DNA from: Alphaproteobacteria bacterium
GTDB lineage: Bacteria; Pseudomonadota; Alphaproteobacteria; UBA2966
DNA: 64,000 bases
Direction: 5' to 3'
Assembly: GCA_021296255.1 (NCBI GenBank)
Contig: JAGWAU010000004.1
Span: forward strand, 18,465 to 82,464
Shown: positions 36,416 through 45,750 of the stretch, piece after piece
How positions within the stretch are numbered: the first letter of the stretch is position 1
Layout: each line of letters starts with the position of its first letter
Notes under the pieces: model-generated
What the model was told of the DNA's origin: nothing
Seen by the model: only the letters and a program-made list of their open reading frames with translations
Database searches by the model: none
Translations under genes and position numbers: made by a program

Positions 36416-37370
36416 AGGTCAAGCCGTTGCGTCCCATTTCCAGGAATTTCTCCCGCCGGCTCGATTTTAGCTGTCCCCCGTCGAGATTGCCGAGAGACAT
36501 GAATGCCGTTTCGATGGCGTCTCCGGCGGCGTCGATGGCGCCGAGCGGGCTACGGTGCGCGCCCCCGACCGGTTCATCGATCACCGTATCGATGATCCCG
36601 AAGCTCATGAGGTCCTTCGCTGTGAGCTTTAGAGCCTCGGCGGCTTCCCGTGCGTGTTCCGCGCTGCGCCACAGAATGGACGCACATCCCTCGGGAGAAA
36701 TCACCGAGTAGATAGCGTGCTCCAGCATCATGACGCGGTTACCGGTGGCGAGGGCGATCGCGCCGCCCGACCCTCCTTCACCGATCACGACGGACAGAAG
36801 GGGAACGCTTAAGGACAGGCAGGCTTCGATGGAGCGCGCGATCGCTTCGGATTGGCCGCGCTCCTCCGCGCCGATACCGGGATAGGCGCCGGGCGTATCA
36901 ACGAACGTGATGATGGCGATGCCGAAACGGTCGGCAAGCTTCATCAGACGAGCTGCTTTTCTGTAGCCCTCGGGCTGAGCCATCCCAAAATTGTGCTGGA
37001 CCCGTCCTTCCGTTCCACTGCCTTTTTCGTGACCGATTACCATGACGGGCCGACCACGGAAGCGGCCCAATCCGCCCCGGATCGCCGGGTCATCACCGTA
37101 CGCGCGATCGCCCGCCAACGGGGTAAAACCGTCGATCAAACGCGAGACGTAATCACCGAAATGTGGCCGATTGGGATGACGTGCGACCTGGGTCTTCTGC
37201 CACGGCGTCAGATTAGCGTACGTGTCCATCAGCAGAGCGCTGGCCTTGGCTTCCAGCTTGGCGACTTCCTCGCCGATATCCGCGTCGCCCGTATCAGCGA
37301 GGTGGCGCAACTCCCTGATCTTGCTCTCGAGTTCAGCGATAGGCTTTTCGAAGTCGAGAAACGCTTCCAT
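36405..37370 (-). CDS. accA: acetyl-CoA carboxylase carboxyltransferase subunit alpha
   Basis: A 321-residue subunit that, with AccD, moves the carboxyl group from biotin to acetyl-CoA in fatty acid synthesis. Typical stretches: [18 protein letters not shown] at the N-terminus, [20 protein letters not shown], the CoA-binding [20 protein letters not shown], and [19 protein letters not shown]. It starts 14 nt after the malyl-CoA lyase-like gene. Its final codons form one arm of a strong hairpin shared with the secA 3' side. Confidence 0.96.
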   Translation of the reverse strand: MEAFLDFEKPIAELESKIRELRHLADTGDADIGEEVAKLEAKASALLMDTYANLTPWQKTQVARHPNRPHFGDYVSRLIDGFTPLAGDRAYGDDPAIRGGLGRFRGRPVMVIGHEKGSGTEGRVQHNFGMAQPEGYRKAARLMKLADRFGIAIITFVDTPGAYPGIGAEERGQSEAIARSIEACLSLSVPLLSVVIGEGGSGGAIALATGNRVMMLEHAIYSVISPEGCASILWRSAEHAREAAEALKLTAKDLMSFGIIDTVIDEPVGGAHRSPLGAIDAAGDAIETAFMSLGNLDGGQLKSSRREKFLEMGRNGLTYGG

Positions 37371-37384
37371 CCTTCCGCCGCGTC

Positions 37385-38422
37385 CTACACCTTCACCTTG
37401 CGGGCCGAAGATCTCCGCCGGGCGGTATTTTCGCCCCTCACTCGGCCTCGTGATCCAATCTGCCGGGCCTTCTTTACCATGACTTGAGCTTGGCGAATCG
37501 ACGCAATATCGATCAAGCGACCGTCCAGCGACACGGCGGCACGACCATCACGCCGGGCGTCACGCATCGCCGACAGAATGCGCCGAGCCAGCGCCACCTC
37601 CTCCCTGGTGGGACTGAACAGTTCATTCGCAGGCTCGATTTGGCTCGGATGGATCGCCCATTTGCCCTCGCAACCGAGGGCAGCCGCGCGCAACGCCTGC
37701 GAGCGGAATCCTTCCGCGTCTTGGATGTTGCCGTACGGCCCGTCGACGGGCCGCAATCCGTTCGCGCGTGCGGCGACGACCACACGCGAGAGCGGATAGT
37801 GCCAAACGTCGCCCCAGTGTCTCTCCCGCCGGTCCTTGTCATCCGGATCGGTGAGCGTATGATAGTTCGGATCCGGCCCCCCGATGTTGGTCGTCCGCGC
37901 ACCCGTCGACGCCGCGTAGTCGGCAACCCCGAAGTGAAGGGACTCTGCGCGTTTGCTCGCCGCCGCGATCTCCTCCACGTTCCGCATCCCCAAAGCCGTC
38001 TCGACCAGCAACTCCAGGCCGATTCGTTTTTTCAAGCCCGTGGCCTGTTCTATCTGCGAAATCAGCATGTCGACGGCATAGACGTCCGACGCCGTTCCAA
38101 CCTTTGGAATCATGATGAGATCGAGGTGCGCACCGGCTTTTTCCAGGATATTCACGACATCGCGATACATGTAAGGCGTGTCGAGACCGTTGATCCTCAC
38201 CGACACCGTTCGGTCTTCCCAATCGAGATCGTTGAGGGCCGCGATCACGTTCTCGCGAGCTGCCATCTTGTCGTCCGGCGCCACCGAGTCTTCGAGATCG
38301 AGTAAAACGATATCCGCGGGACTGATCGCCGCGCGTTCCAGAAATCGTGTCGATATCCCGGGAACGGAAAGCTCCGAGCGATTCAATCGCGGCGTCGTCT
38401 CGTCGACGATGGTGAAGCTCAT
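37385..38422 (-). CDS. malyl-CoA / beta-methylmalyl-CoA lyase-like (HpcH/CitE family)
   Basis: A 345-residue TIM-barrel lyase. The N-terminal stretch [16 protein letters not shown], the metal-site [13 protein letters not shown], and the internal [18 protein letters not shown] and [19 protein letters not shown] resemble the Mcl enzymes of Chloroflexus and Rhodobacter-type pathways that cleave malyl-CoA or methylmalyl-CoA. Glyoxylate assimilation or ethylmalonyl-CoA-type metabolism is a plausible context. The last 28 residues form a strongly basic tail ([19 protein letters not shown]) not usual for the family. ATG at 38422; an in-frame start at 38482 is possible. Confidence 0.82.
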   Translation of the reverse strand: MSFTIVDETTPRLNRSELSVPGISTRFLERAAISPADIVLLDLEDSVAPDDKMAARENVIAALNDLDWEDRTVSVRINGLDTPYMYRDVVNILEKAGAHLDLIMIPKVGTASDVYAVDMLISQIEQATGLKKRIGLELLVETALGMRNVEEIAAASKRAESLHFGVADYAASTGARTTNIGGPDPNYHTLTDPDDKDRRERHWGDVWHYPLSRVVVAARANGLRPVDGPYGNIQDAEGFRSQALRAAALGCEGKWAIHPSQIEPANELFSPTREEVALARRILSAMRDARRDGRAAVSLDGRLIDIASIRQAQVMVKKARQIGSRGRVRGENTARRRSSARKVKV

Positions 38423-38557
38423 ATCGGCCTCTCGGAGGGGTCGCCCCGCGCGGATCCGGGTCCTTGGCGCCGTGGGCCGCACAACATGTCAATGGGTCGG
38501 AAGGCTGTCAACGGAAACGGACTCCGGCGCCGACGGACGAACGCGCCACCAGCGGGC

Positions 38558-39466
38558 CTAAATACTCAACGGATGATGCTGCGTCACCATCTCCTTCAAA
38601 CGCTCCTCAAGCACGTGGGTATAGATTTGGGTCGTCGAAATGTCCGCATGGCCCAGAATTTGCTGTACGGTCCTGAGGTCGGCACCGTGGGCCAAAAGGT
38701 GGCTCGCAAATGCGTGCCTGAGGACGTGCGGCGATACCCTTGTCGGATCGATCCCCGAGTCGTAGGCAAGGTCCTTGATCATTTGAGCGAAACGCCGCTC
38801 CGAAAGATGACCGCGAGCACCCCGCGATGGGAACAGCCACGGCGAGTCCTCATCTCCCTTGAGAAAGTGCTGCCGCAAGGCGACGTAGCCGACGATCGCC
38901 TCTTTGGCGGACTCGCTCAGAGGAACGATCCGCTCCTTGTCGCCCTTACCTCGCACCATCAGTACACGAGAGTCCGATCTCGCAGCAGACAGGGGCAGGC
39001 TGACGAGTTCCGACACGCGGAGGCCCGTGGCGTAGAGGGTTTCCACCAGCGCCAGCAATCGCGCTCCATTGGGGCCCGTCGTCTCACGTGCCTTGTTCAG
39101 CAGCGACCCAACCTCGTTCTCCGAAAGCACTTTCGGTAACGGACGACTTCGCCGAGGCCCTTCGACAGCAATGCAGGGATCGTCCTCCCGCAGTCCCTCC
39201 GCATATAGAAAGCCGAAAAACTGCCTCAGGGCGGAAAGCCGGCGGCCCGCGGTCGATGCCGTCAGACCCCTGTCCGACATGAAGGCGAGGTAGTCCCGAA
39301 CGAGGCCAGTGTCGGCGGAGACAATCGACGCGGCGCGCCCGTGTGCAAACCCGGCGAAATCCTCCAGGTCCCGCTGATAGTTACCGAGAGTCGCCAGCGC
39401 GGCACCCCGCTCCGCAGACATCATTTCGAGAAACAACTCGATATGTCTATCAGTCAGATTTTTCAC
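38558..39466 (-). CDS. xerD: site-specific tyrosine recombinase XerD
   Basis: A recombinase of about 302 residues that resolves chromosome dimers at dif with XerC. The SAM-like N-terminal domain (FLEMMSAERGAALATLGNYQ) is followed by the catalytic core: arginine in ATGLRVSELVSL, HVLRHAFASHLL (HxxR), the histidine of GHADISTTQIYTHV, and the nucleophilic tyrosine in that same segment. The start is uncertain: no ATG gives the family N-terminus, so I used the GTG at 39466, which yields VKNLTDRHIELFLE; ATG at 39565 would run into the preceding gene. Confidence 0.92.
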   Translation of the reverse strand: MKNLTDRHIELFLEMMSAERGAALATLGNYQRDLEDFAGFAHGRAASIVSADTGLVRDYLAFMSDRGLTASTAGRRLSALRQFFGFLYAEGLREDDPCIAVEGPRRSRPLPKVLSENEVGSLLNKARETTGPNGARLLALVETLYATGLRVSELVSLPLSAARSDSRVLMVRGKGDKERIVPLSESAKEAIVGYVALRQHFLKGDEDSPWLFPSRGARGHLSERRFAQMIKDLAYDSGIDPTRVSPHVLRHAFASHLLAHGADLRTVQQILGHADISTTQIYTHVLEERLKEMVTQHHPLSI

Positions 39467-39503
39467 CGACAGCCAACATGATCCGTGCCGCCCTCTCCCG
39501 CCG

Positions 39504-41330
39504 CTAAAGGCCCTTCGCGAGCGCCGATTCAAGCGCCAACTTCCTGGCATCCATTTCAAGACCAACGCCCGTCAGCGCGGACACGACTGCGTGCAAGGTC
39601 GTGGGATTGGCACCGGCGGGACCGACCTCACCAAGCGCGAGCAATGAAAGCAGAACCGTCTCGCCCACGCGATCGTTCGCGGACGCGATCTCTAACGCCT
39701 GCCGAAGTTGCACCGAAGGCAGATAGGCGGTGACGGTCAGAGACGATTGCAGCAATTCTCGCCACAAAGTCTCGGGAATGTCGTAACCGACCGCATCCAT
39801 CAAGGTCAGAACCACTGCGGCCCGCTCGAAGGCATTATCCCTCGACCGCGCCTGCTCTCCAACCCACCAGCTGGTGAGGGCATCGGCGTTCCACCCCAAG
39901 GAGCCATCGATATCCATGAGCTGGATGAGGGGCCAAAGATCCAGAATCGCAATGGCGGCATCGGGAGTTTCGTGAGAGGCGTTTTGGTACAGCATGTCGA
40001 ACCAGCGACGCGCGGACGCCACATCCCCGGCAGCCAGCAAAGCTCGACCGATCTCCGACGCCGCCCACGCTAAGTCGGGTGACGGTTCGATAGAATTGCA
40101 GATATCTCGCATGACGCGCGCCGTCGTATTGAACCCGCCCGCGACACGCGCTCGCGATAGCGCGACGATGACGGCACGGGCCTTCGTTTGCGGGTCAGCC
40201 TCGATGGATGCGACCTGGTACAGCAGTGCATTGACTCGTGGTCCGGCCTCCTCAACGGCAAGCGTTTGCCACCCCAACCGATCTTCGGGCGTGACTTCGA
40301 CGCTGGCGTACATCGCCGCCAGCGCATCGGGCGAAAGGGCACCAGCGGCTTCGGCACGCTCTGCCGCCAGGAGCCGCGTTGTCAACGGTGCATTTGGCGA
40401 TGTCGCGATGGAGCGCAGTATGGCTGGTCGCGCACCCGGAACCGCATCGTCGGGGACATTGAGGCGGGCAGCCCGCAGCATCGCCAAATGCAGCGGCGAC
40501 GGATCGATCAAACTGCTGGGCGCCGACTTCAATTCTCCCACGAGCGATGCCACCAGCTCAAAGAAGGCGTCATCTCCGTCTCCGCCCTCCTCCTGCAGCA
40601 AGGAAACACCGAGCTGAGCCGCGGCGCTTTCGCCGTTCAGTGCCTTGCAGAATGTAAGACCCTTAAGCCAATAGGGATCATCGTTATCCCGAAGCAAAGC
40701 CTCGATACTGGTGCACGCACCGGCGTGATTTCCCGACAGCAACATGCTGTCGACTTCCGCGCGTGCGAGCGCCGTATCCTGGATTCGCGAAGAAGCCAAG
40801 CGCAGGAGGTTTCGAACGAGATCGGTTTGGCCGCTAGCGCTGAGGCGCTCTACTCGGAGTCCCAGCAAGCTCGGGGCTATGGGAGTGCCTGCCGGAACCC
40901 GCGCTTCGGAAAGCAGCAGGCGACGTGTCAGATCCTGCATCACCGGCGACAAGGTTTGGACCGGAAGACGCGGCATCAGCGCCTCGACGAAGGCGCGATC
41001 GCTCCCTGCCCACATGTCAGAACTGAACCCACCGTCCTCTTCCGTCAAAAGGCCGACAGAGGATGGATCGATGCTGGCGACTCTGCCGACCACGACATTT
41101 TCGCCCTGTTCAATGGATCGGGTCCTGGATGCAGGATCGGCCCGCGCCGCCGGCTCGTCGACCTGACCCGTAGTAGGCGGCGCGCCTGGAACCGCGGAGT
41201 CCCGCTGCTGAACCTCGGGGACGGGTATCAACTTTATAGGCGGTCCCACTTGCGCGTGAGCCGGCAAACCGAGCAGCGCGATCAGCAGCACGCCAAACGA
41301 CGACCGGCACCGTGACGGGACAAGCGACAT
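39504..41330 (-). CDS. secreted protein of unknown function, 608 residues
   Basis: I do not recognise a domain. The protein has a clear signal peptide (SSFGVLLIALLGLPAHA, cleavage likely after AHA and before QVGPP) and then an almost wholly helical, alanine- and leucine-rich body without membrane segments; stretches such as SAAAQLGVSLLQEEGG and AALSRARVAGG suggest helical-repeat (TPR/HEAT-like) packing. Starts at 41330 and 41354 are both possible; the former leaves 4 nt after the upstream micro gene. It lies between xerD and aroK in the opposite direction to aroK. A periplasmic scaffold is a guess. Confidence 0.75.
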   Translation of the reverse strand: MSLVPSRCRSSFGVLLIALLGLPAHAQVGPPIKLIPVPEVQQRDSAVPGAPPTTGQVDEPAARADPASRTRSIEQGENVVVGRVASIDPSSVGLLTEEDGGFSSDMWAGSDRAFVEALMPRLPVQTLSPVMQDLTRRLLLSEARVPAGTPIAPSLLGLRVERLSASGQTDLVRNLLRLASSRIQDTALARAEVDSMLLSGNHAGACTSIEALLRDNDDPYWLKGLTFCKALNGESAAAQLGVSLLQEEGGDGDDAFFELVASLVGELKSAPSSLIDPSPLHLAMLRAARLNVPDDAVPGARPAILRSIATSPNAPLTTRLLAAERAEAAGALSPDALAAMYASVEVTPEDRLGWQTLAVEEAGPRVNALLYQVASIEADPQTKARAVIVALSRARVAGGFNTTARVMRDICNSIEPSPDLAWAASEIGRALLAAGDVASARRWFDMLYQNASHETPDAAIAILDLWPLIQLMDIDGSLGWNADALTSWWVGEQARSRDNAFERAAVVLTLMDAVGYDIPETLWRELLQSSLTVTAYLPSVQLRQALEIASANDRVGETVLLSLLALGEVGPAGANPTTLHAVVSALTGVGLEMDARKLALESALAKGL

Positions 41331-41334
41331 TCGA

Positions 41335-41475
41335 TCAGCGGGGAAAACGCTCATCGGGCAAGATCTTTTCCACACGTTCCGACGGAGGAGGAATATCCCA
41401 CATAGCGAGGAACAACGCTCCGCCAGCCACGGCCAGAAACATGATGATGGCTACGATATACGGCGCCTTGAACAT
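41335..41475 (-). CDS. micro membrane protein, 46 residues
   Basis: MFKAPYIVAIIMFLAVAGGA opens a single membrane helix, followed by LFLAMWDIPPPSERVEKILP and DERFPR. I have seen this pattern (one helix, WDIPPP, ending DERF) as a conserved small protein next to aroK and a secreted-protein gene in alphaproteobacteria, but no function is known to me. The ATG at 41475 is preceded by a weak GAG; a longer frame from 41529 adds cysteine-rich residues that look non-coding. It ends 4 nt before the preferred start of the secreted-protein gene. Confidence 0.6.
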   Translation of the reverse strand: MFKAPYIVAIIMFLAVAGGALFLAMWDIPPPSERVEKILPDERFPR

Positions 41476-41659
41476 CAAGCAGCAAAATCTCGAGGAGGCG
41501 CACCATGGGTCAGGACAGCCTCCGACCACGTATGCTAAAGTATGATTGTGGCGAAGTTGGGTCAGTTTATCGGCTCACGAATCGGGATTCAACGTCCCGA
41601 AATTGCTGCCGAAAATGGGTTGTCCGCTCAAACCACAATGCCCCTTGGCAACTGATCCA

Positions 41660-42241
41660 ATGTCGATGTCCAGCAAAGCGGCGGCCTCAGCCGTTCTGGA
41701 TCGCATGATCGTCCTCGTCGGACTGATGGGTGCGGGAAAAACCACCATAGGCCGCCGTCTGGCAGCTCAGCTAGAAGTTCCATTCGTTGACGCGGACGAC
41801 GAGGTTGAACGGGCGGCCGGATGCTCCATCAAGGACATGTTTGAGGTCCACGGAGAGGCTGCATTCCGCGAGGGCGAAAAGCGGGTCATCGCGCGCTTGT
41901 TGGATGGACCGGCGGGTGTTCTGGCAACGGGTGGTGGCGCCTTCATGAACGAAGAGACACGCGAACGGATCAGAGAGAAAGGTATTTCGATCTGGCTGCG
42001 GGCAGATCTGGACGTCCTAGTGCGGCGATGCGCGCGGCGCGACGACCGGCCGCTTCTCAAAGACGGCGACACGCGCGAGACTCTGGAAAATCTGATGGGT
42101 CAGAGATATCCGTTGTACGGCGAGGCCAACATCATCGTGGATACCGGTGACAAGCCGCACCGAACGGTCGTCGACAAGATCCTGGATGAACTCTCGGCGG
42201 GCGGGTACTTATCGGCAAACCAATCGGATACTAACGACTGA
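41660..42241 (+). CDS. aroK: shikimate kinase
   Basis: A 193-residue kinase of aromatic amino acid synthesis. P-loop [15 protein letters not shown], substrate-binding [12 protein letters not shown], the RECS-like region [25 protein letters not shown], and the lid arginines in RRDDRPLL are all present. The ATG at 41660 (or at 41666) gives a short unconserved leader of about 15 residues; an in-frame start at 41546 is unlikely. aroB follows at 11 nt, so the two shikimate genes form an operon. Confidence 0.95.
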   Translation: MSMSSKAAASAVLDRMIVLVGLMGAGKTTIGRRLAAQLEVPFVDADDEVERAAGCSIKDMFEVHGEAAFREGEKRVIARLLDGPAGVLATGGGAFMNEETRERIREKGISIWLRADLDVLVRRCARRDDRPLLKDGDTRETLENLMGQRYPLYGEANIIVDTGDKPHRTVVDKILDELSAGGYLSANQSDTND

Positions 42242-42252
42242 CTGACGTATCG

Positions 42253-43383
42253 ATGCAAACCAGTCCGGATGTCGTCGAGGTTGCTCTCGGGGACCGCAGC
42301 TATCGCATTCATATCGGCGCAAACGTTCTGGAGATGGCGGGACAACTGCTGGCGCCCGTGCTCCGTCAAAAGCGCGTGGCGGTGGTGACCGACGAGAATG
42401 TGGCGGCCCGACATCTCCCGGCCTTCGTGGCTTCACTCGACTCGTCGTCGATCTCGTACGAATCGATAACGCTTCCCGTGGGAGAGCATGTCAAAAGCTT
42501 CGAGCATCTCGAAACGCTGCTCGACCACCTTCTTGAACTTGAGATCGAACGGGACGACGCGATCGTCGCGCTTGGCGGTGGCGTCATCGGTGATCTCACC
42601 GGATTTGCGGCGAGCATCTTACGGCGCGGTATCGACGTCATCCAGGTACCCACCACCCTCCTCTCCCAAGTTGACAGTTCCGTCGGCGGGAAGACCGCGA
42701 TCAACACCCGCTGGGGTAAGAATCTCATCGGCACGTTCCATCAGCCGAAGCTGGTTCTCGCGGATACCGCCGTGCTGGAGACCCTTCCGGAGCGTGATAC
42801 GAGGGCAGGATACGCCGAAGTCGTAAAATACGGCCTGATCGATCAGCCCGATTTCTTTGCTTGGCTGGAGGCAAACGGCGCGCGCGTCATCTCGGGAGAC
42901 GCCGAGGCGACACGCCATGCAGTGGTAACGAGCTGCCGGACCAAGGCACGAATCGTTTCAGCAGACGAACGGGATACCGACACCCGCGCTCTTTTGAATC
43001 TGGGACATACGTTCGCCCATGCCCTGGAAGCCGAAGTCGCCTACGAAGGCCGTCTATTGCATGGCGAGGCAGTTGCAATCGGAATGGTGAAGGCATTCGA
43101 ATTGTCGTGTCGGCTAGGGTTCTGCGCCGTCCAGGAACTCGCCCGGGTGCGTCGCCACATTGCGGATGCTGGCCTTCCCACGACCGTCGCGTCGATCCCC
43201 GGGTTTGACGACGTCCGCCCCGAGACACTGCTTGAGCACATGCGACAGGATAAGAAGGTGCGTGGCGGCGGACGGCTGACGTTCGTCCTCAGCGAAGGTA
43301 TCGGACAGGCATTCGTCACATCCGATGTCGAGGAGGAAGCGGTGGTCGCAGTGCTCGGAGAGGGTCTGCCGGCGTCAGCATGA
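42253..43383 (+). CDS. aroB: 3-dehydroquinate synthase
   Basis: A 376-residue NAD- and zinc-dependent enzyme that makes 3-dehydroquinate from DAHP. NAD-binding GGGVIGDLTGFAASILRRG, TTLLSQVDSSVGGKTAIN, the zinc ligands E (GYAEVVKYGL), H (NLGHTFAHALE) and H (LLHGEAVAIG) are all present. It follows aroK by 11 nt. Length and termini are normal. Confidence 0.96.
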   Translation: MQTSPDVVEVALGDRSYRIHIGANVLEMAGQLLAPVLRQKRVAVVTDENVAARHLPAFVASLDSSSISYESITLPVGEHVKSFEHLETLLDHLLELEIERDDAIVALGGGVIGDLTGFAASILRRGIDVIQVPTTLLSQVDSSVGGKTAINTRWGKNLIGTFHQPKLVLADTAVLETLPERDTRAGYAEVVKYGLIDQPDFFAWLEANGARVISGDAEATRHAVVTSCRTKARIVSADERDTDTRALLNLGHTFAHALEAEVAYEGRLLHGEAVAIGMVKAFELSCRLGFCAVQELARVRRHIADAGLPTTVASIPGFDDVRPETLLEHMRQDKKVRGGGRLTFVLSEGIGQAFVTSDVEEEAVVAVLGEGLPASA

Positions 43384-43488
43384 CACCCCGATGACAAACG
43401 AAATCTGGGACCCGTCCACGATACCTCGCGGCACGGCCTCTCTCTCTCCAGTTGATCTCTTCGCCGCTCCGCATACGGACCAACAAGC

Positions 43489-44772
43489 TTGGAATTAGCG
43501 CTCCTCTTTTCCCTAATTGCGATCGCAGGTTTGCTGGTGCTGTCGGCCCTGTTCTCGGGCTCGGAGACCGCCCTTACAGCATCGAACCGGGCCCGAATTC
43601 ATCATCTGCTCCGCAAGGGGAACAAACGGGCACGCACCGTGACAAGGTTGATGGAAACGCGGGAACATCTGATCGGCGCGATCCTGCTAGGCAATAATCT
43701 GGTGAACATTCTTGCCTCTGCTCTCGCGACGAGCATTTTGATCGGATTTTTCGGAGACCTCGGCGTTGCGATCGCGACCGTGGTGATGACGACCCTCGTG
43801 CTGATCTTCTCGGAAATCCTCCCCAAAACCTATGCGCTATCCAATGCGGATCGGGTTGCACTCGGCGTGGCGCCGACCATCCAGGTCTTTGTCGCGTTGT
43901 TTTCGCCCATCACGCGCGCCTTGAACTTCGTCGTCAGCGCGACGCTGCGTTTGCTTGGCGCCGGCAGAGGATCTTCCAGGATCGCGACGGCGAGCGAGGA
44001 GATTCGCAGCACGATCGATTTGCACGCCCGGGAGGGAGAAGTCGTAAAGCACGAGAGGGACATGCTCGGCAGCATCCTAGATCTGACCGACGTCGAGGTC
44101 GACGAGGTCATGGTCCATCGTGGGAACATGTTCGCCGTCAATGTGGACGACGCCACGTCGAGCCTCGTCGAGCAGATCCTGTCGAGTCCCTACACACGCG
44201 TTCCCGTTTGGCGGAATGACCCGGACAACATCGTCGGTATCGTTCACGTCAAGGACTTGCTGAAGGCATTGCACAACCATCAAGGACCGCTGGACGATCT
44301 CGACGTGATGGCGGTGATCAACGAACCCTGGTTCGTTCCCGAAACCACGTCGCTTCGCCAACAGCTCAACGCATTTCGTCGACGTCGCGCCCATGTCGCT
44401 CTCGTGGTGGACGAGTACGGCACCCTGATGGGCCTCGTAACCCTGGAAGACATTCTGGAAGAGATCGTCGGCGATATCGCGGACGAGCACGACGTACCGG
44501 CACCGACGGTGCGGGCACTTGGCGACGGCTCCTACATCGTCGAGGGTGGAACAACGATCCGCGACCTCAATCGTCTGTTCGACTGGAACTTGCCCGACGA
44601 AGAGGCGGCGACGGTGGCTGGACTCGTGATCTACAACGCCCAAGTCATTCCGGAAGTCGGCCAGATATTCGCTTTTTACGACTTCAGGTTTGAAGTCCTA
44701 CGGCGCCACAGGAACCGGATCGTATCTTTGCGCGTGACACCGCCCACGAAGCAGCGGGCCGAAGCTTCGTGA
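43489..44772 (+). CDS. CorC/HlyC-type transporter (CNNM/DUF21 with CBS pair)
   Basis: A 427-residue membrane protein: DUF21 domain with four membrane segments in residues 1-185 (LFSGSETALTASNRARIHHL), a CBS pair (about 200-325: MVHRGNMFAVNVDD; HVALVVDEYGTLMGLVTLED) and a C-terminal transporter-associated CorC_HlyC domain (VEGGTTIRDLNRLFDWNLP). Family members move magnesium or cobalt ions, though direct transport is disputed for some. The only suitable start is TTG at 43489, with no clear ribosome site, so the first residues are uncertain. Confidence 0.9.
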   Translation: MELALLFSLIAIAGLLVLSALFSGSETALTASNRARIHHLLRKGNKRARTVTRLMETREHLIGAILLGNNLVNILASALATSILIGFFGDLGVAIATVVMTTLVLIFSEILPKTYALSNADRVALGVAPTIQVFVALFSPITRALNFVVSATLRLLGAGRGSSRIATASEEIRSTIDLHAREGEVVKHERDMLGSILDLTDVEVDEVMVHRGNMFAVNVDDATSSLVEQILSSPYTRVPVWRNDPDNIVGIVHVKDLLKALHNHQGPLDDLDVMAVINEPWFVPETTSLRQQLNAFRRRRAHVALVVDEYGTLMGLVTLEDILEEIVGDIADEHDVPAPTVRALGDGSYIVEGGTTIRDLNRLFDWNLPDEEAATVAGLVIYNAQVIPEVGQIFAFYDFRFEVLRRHRNRIVSLRVTPPTKQRAEAS

Positions 44773-44862
44773 TCCCATCTTCTTCCGTGTGCCGGGCAGC
44801 CGATTCGCTGTCTCCGCCCCCGTCGCGCTTTCGGACGCAGCCGGAATGAACGACGGCCCCGC

Positions 44863-45750
44863 GTGAACCAGGACATCGTCGTACAGCTGATCCCGGTGCT
44901 CGCACCGGTGCTCATCGCCATCGCCATCGGCTATGCCTGGGCCAAGCTCGGCCGCGACTTCGACGTCCGATTCCTCGCCAACATGATCCACAACGTCGGC
45001 ATGCCCTGCCTGATTTTCTCGACCTTGACCAAGGTCGACGTAGACCCCGAGGTCTTCGTCGATATGGCGTGGGCCTCGGTCGCTACCCACCTCGCGTTCC
45101 TCATCATCGGCGCGTTCGTGCTGCGCGCGGCGCGCTTGCCGCTCTCGGTTTACCTCAACGGCATGGTCTATCCGAATGCTGGGAACATCGGCCTGCCTCT
45201 GTGTCTGTTCGCCTTCGGCGAGCTCGGGCTGGCGCTGTCCACCGCTTGGTTCACCATCGATTCGGTCATGGTCGCGACCCTGGGCGTATGGGTAGCGTCG
45301 GGACGGTTCACCATGGGGGACTTGATGCGGGCGCCGCTCCTCTATGCCGCGCTCGGTGCGGTGATGTTTCTCGCGAGCGGGACCAAACCGCCGGTATGGC
45401 TCGCCAATACCACCGGCCTGATCGGCGGCTTGGCGATCCCGCTGTTGCTCGTCATGCTCGGCGTATCGCTGGGAACACTGCGGGTAGCCAATCTCCGCCG
45501 CGCCTTTCTGCTCTCCCTGTTGAGATTGGGAATGGGATTCGTGATCGGCGTCGTCGCGGCAGACCTGTTCGCGTTCGATGGCGTGGAACGGGGTGTCTTG
45601 ATCATCAACTGCGCCTTGTCGGTTGGAATGGTCAATTACCTCATTTCCCAGTACTACGACCGGGAACCCCAGGAAGTAGCGGCGATAGTCGTGGTATCGG
45701 GTTTCATTTCGATTGCGACTCTCCCCTTGCTCGTGGCGTACGTGCTGTGA
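44863..45750 (+). CDS. AEC family transporter (auxin efflux carrier type), first of tandem pair
   Basis: A 295-residue permease with about ten membrane segments (LIPVLAPVLIAIAIGYAWAK at the start, ending SIATLPLLVAYVL). AEC carriers export or import small carboxylates such as malate or malonate. Conserved stretches: GMPCLIFSTLTKV and YPNAGNIGLPLCLFAFGE. It starts with GTG at 44863; no ATG is suitable. The next gene starts inside its stop (GTGA) and encodes a clearly related protein, so this is a local duplication. Confidence 0.9.
   Translation: MNQDIVVQLIPVLAPVLIAIAIGYAWAKLGRDFDVRFLANMIHNVGMPCLIFSTLTKVDVDPEVFVDMAWASVATHLAFLIIGAFVLRAARLPLSVYLNGMVYPNAGNIGLPLCLFAFGELGLALSTAWFTIDSVMVATLGVWVASGRFTMGDLMRAPLLYAALGAVMFLASGTKPPVWLANTTGLIGGLAIPLLLVMLGVSLGTLRVANLRRAFLLSLLRLGMGFVIGVVAADLFAFDGVERGVLIINCALSVGMVNYLISQYYDREPQEVAAIVVVSGFISIATLPLLVAYVL

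Noticed and set aside
39466..39565. Upstream ATG for XerD at 39565
   Set aside because: It would place 33 unconserved residues inside the end of the neighbouring gene; the GTG at 39466 fits family length better.
45069..45746. N-terminal extension of the second AEC carrier
   Set aside because: It is an off-frame reading of the first carrier; the GTG at 45747 gives the family N-terminus.
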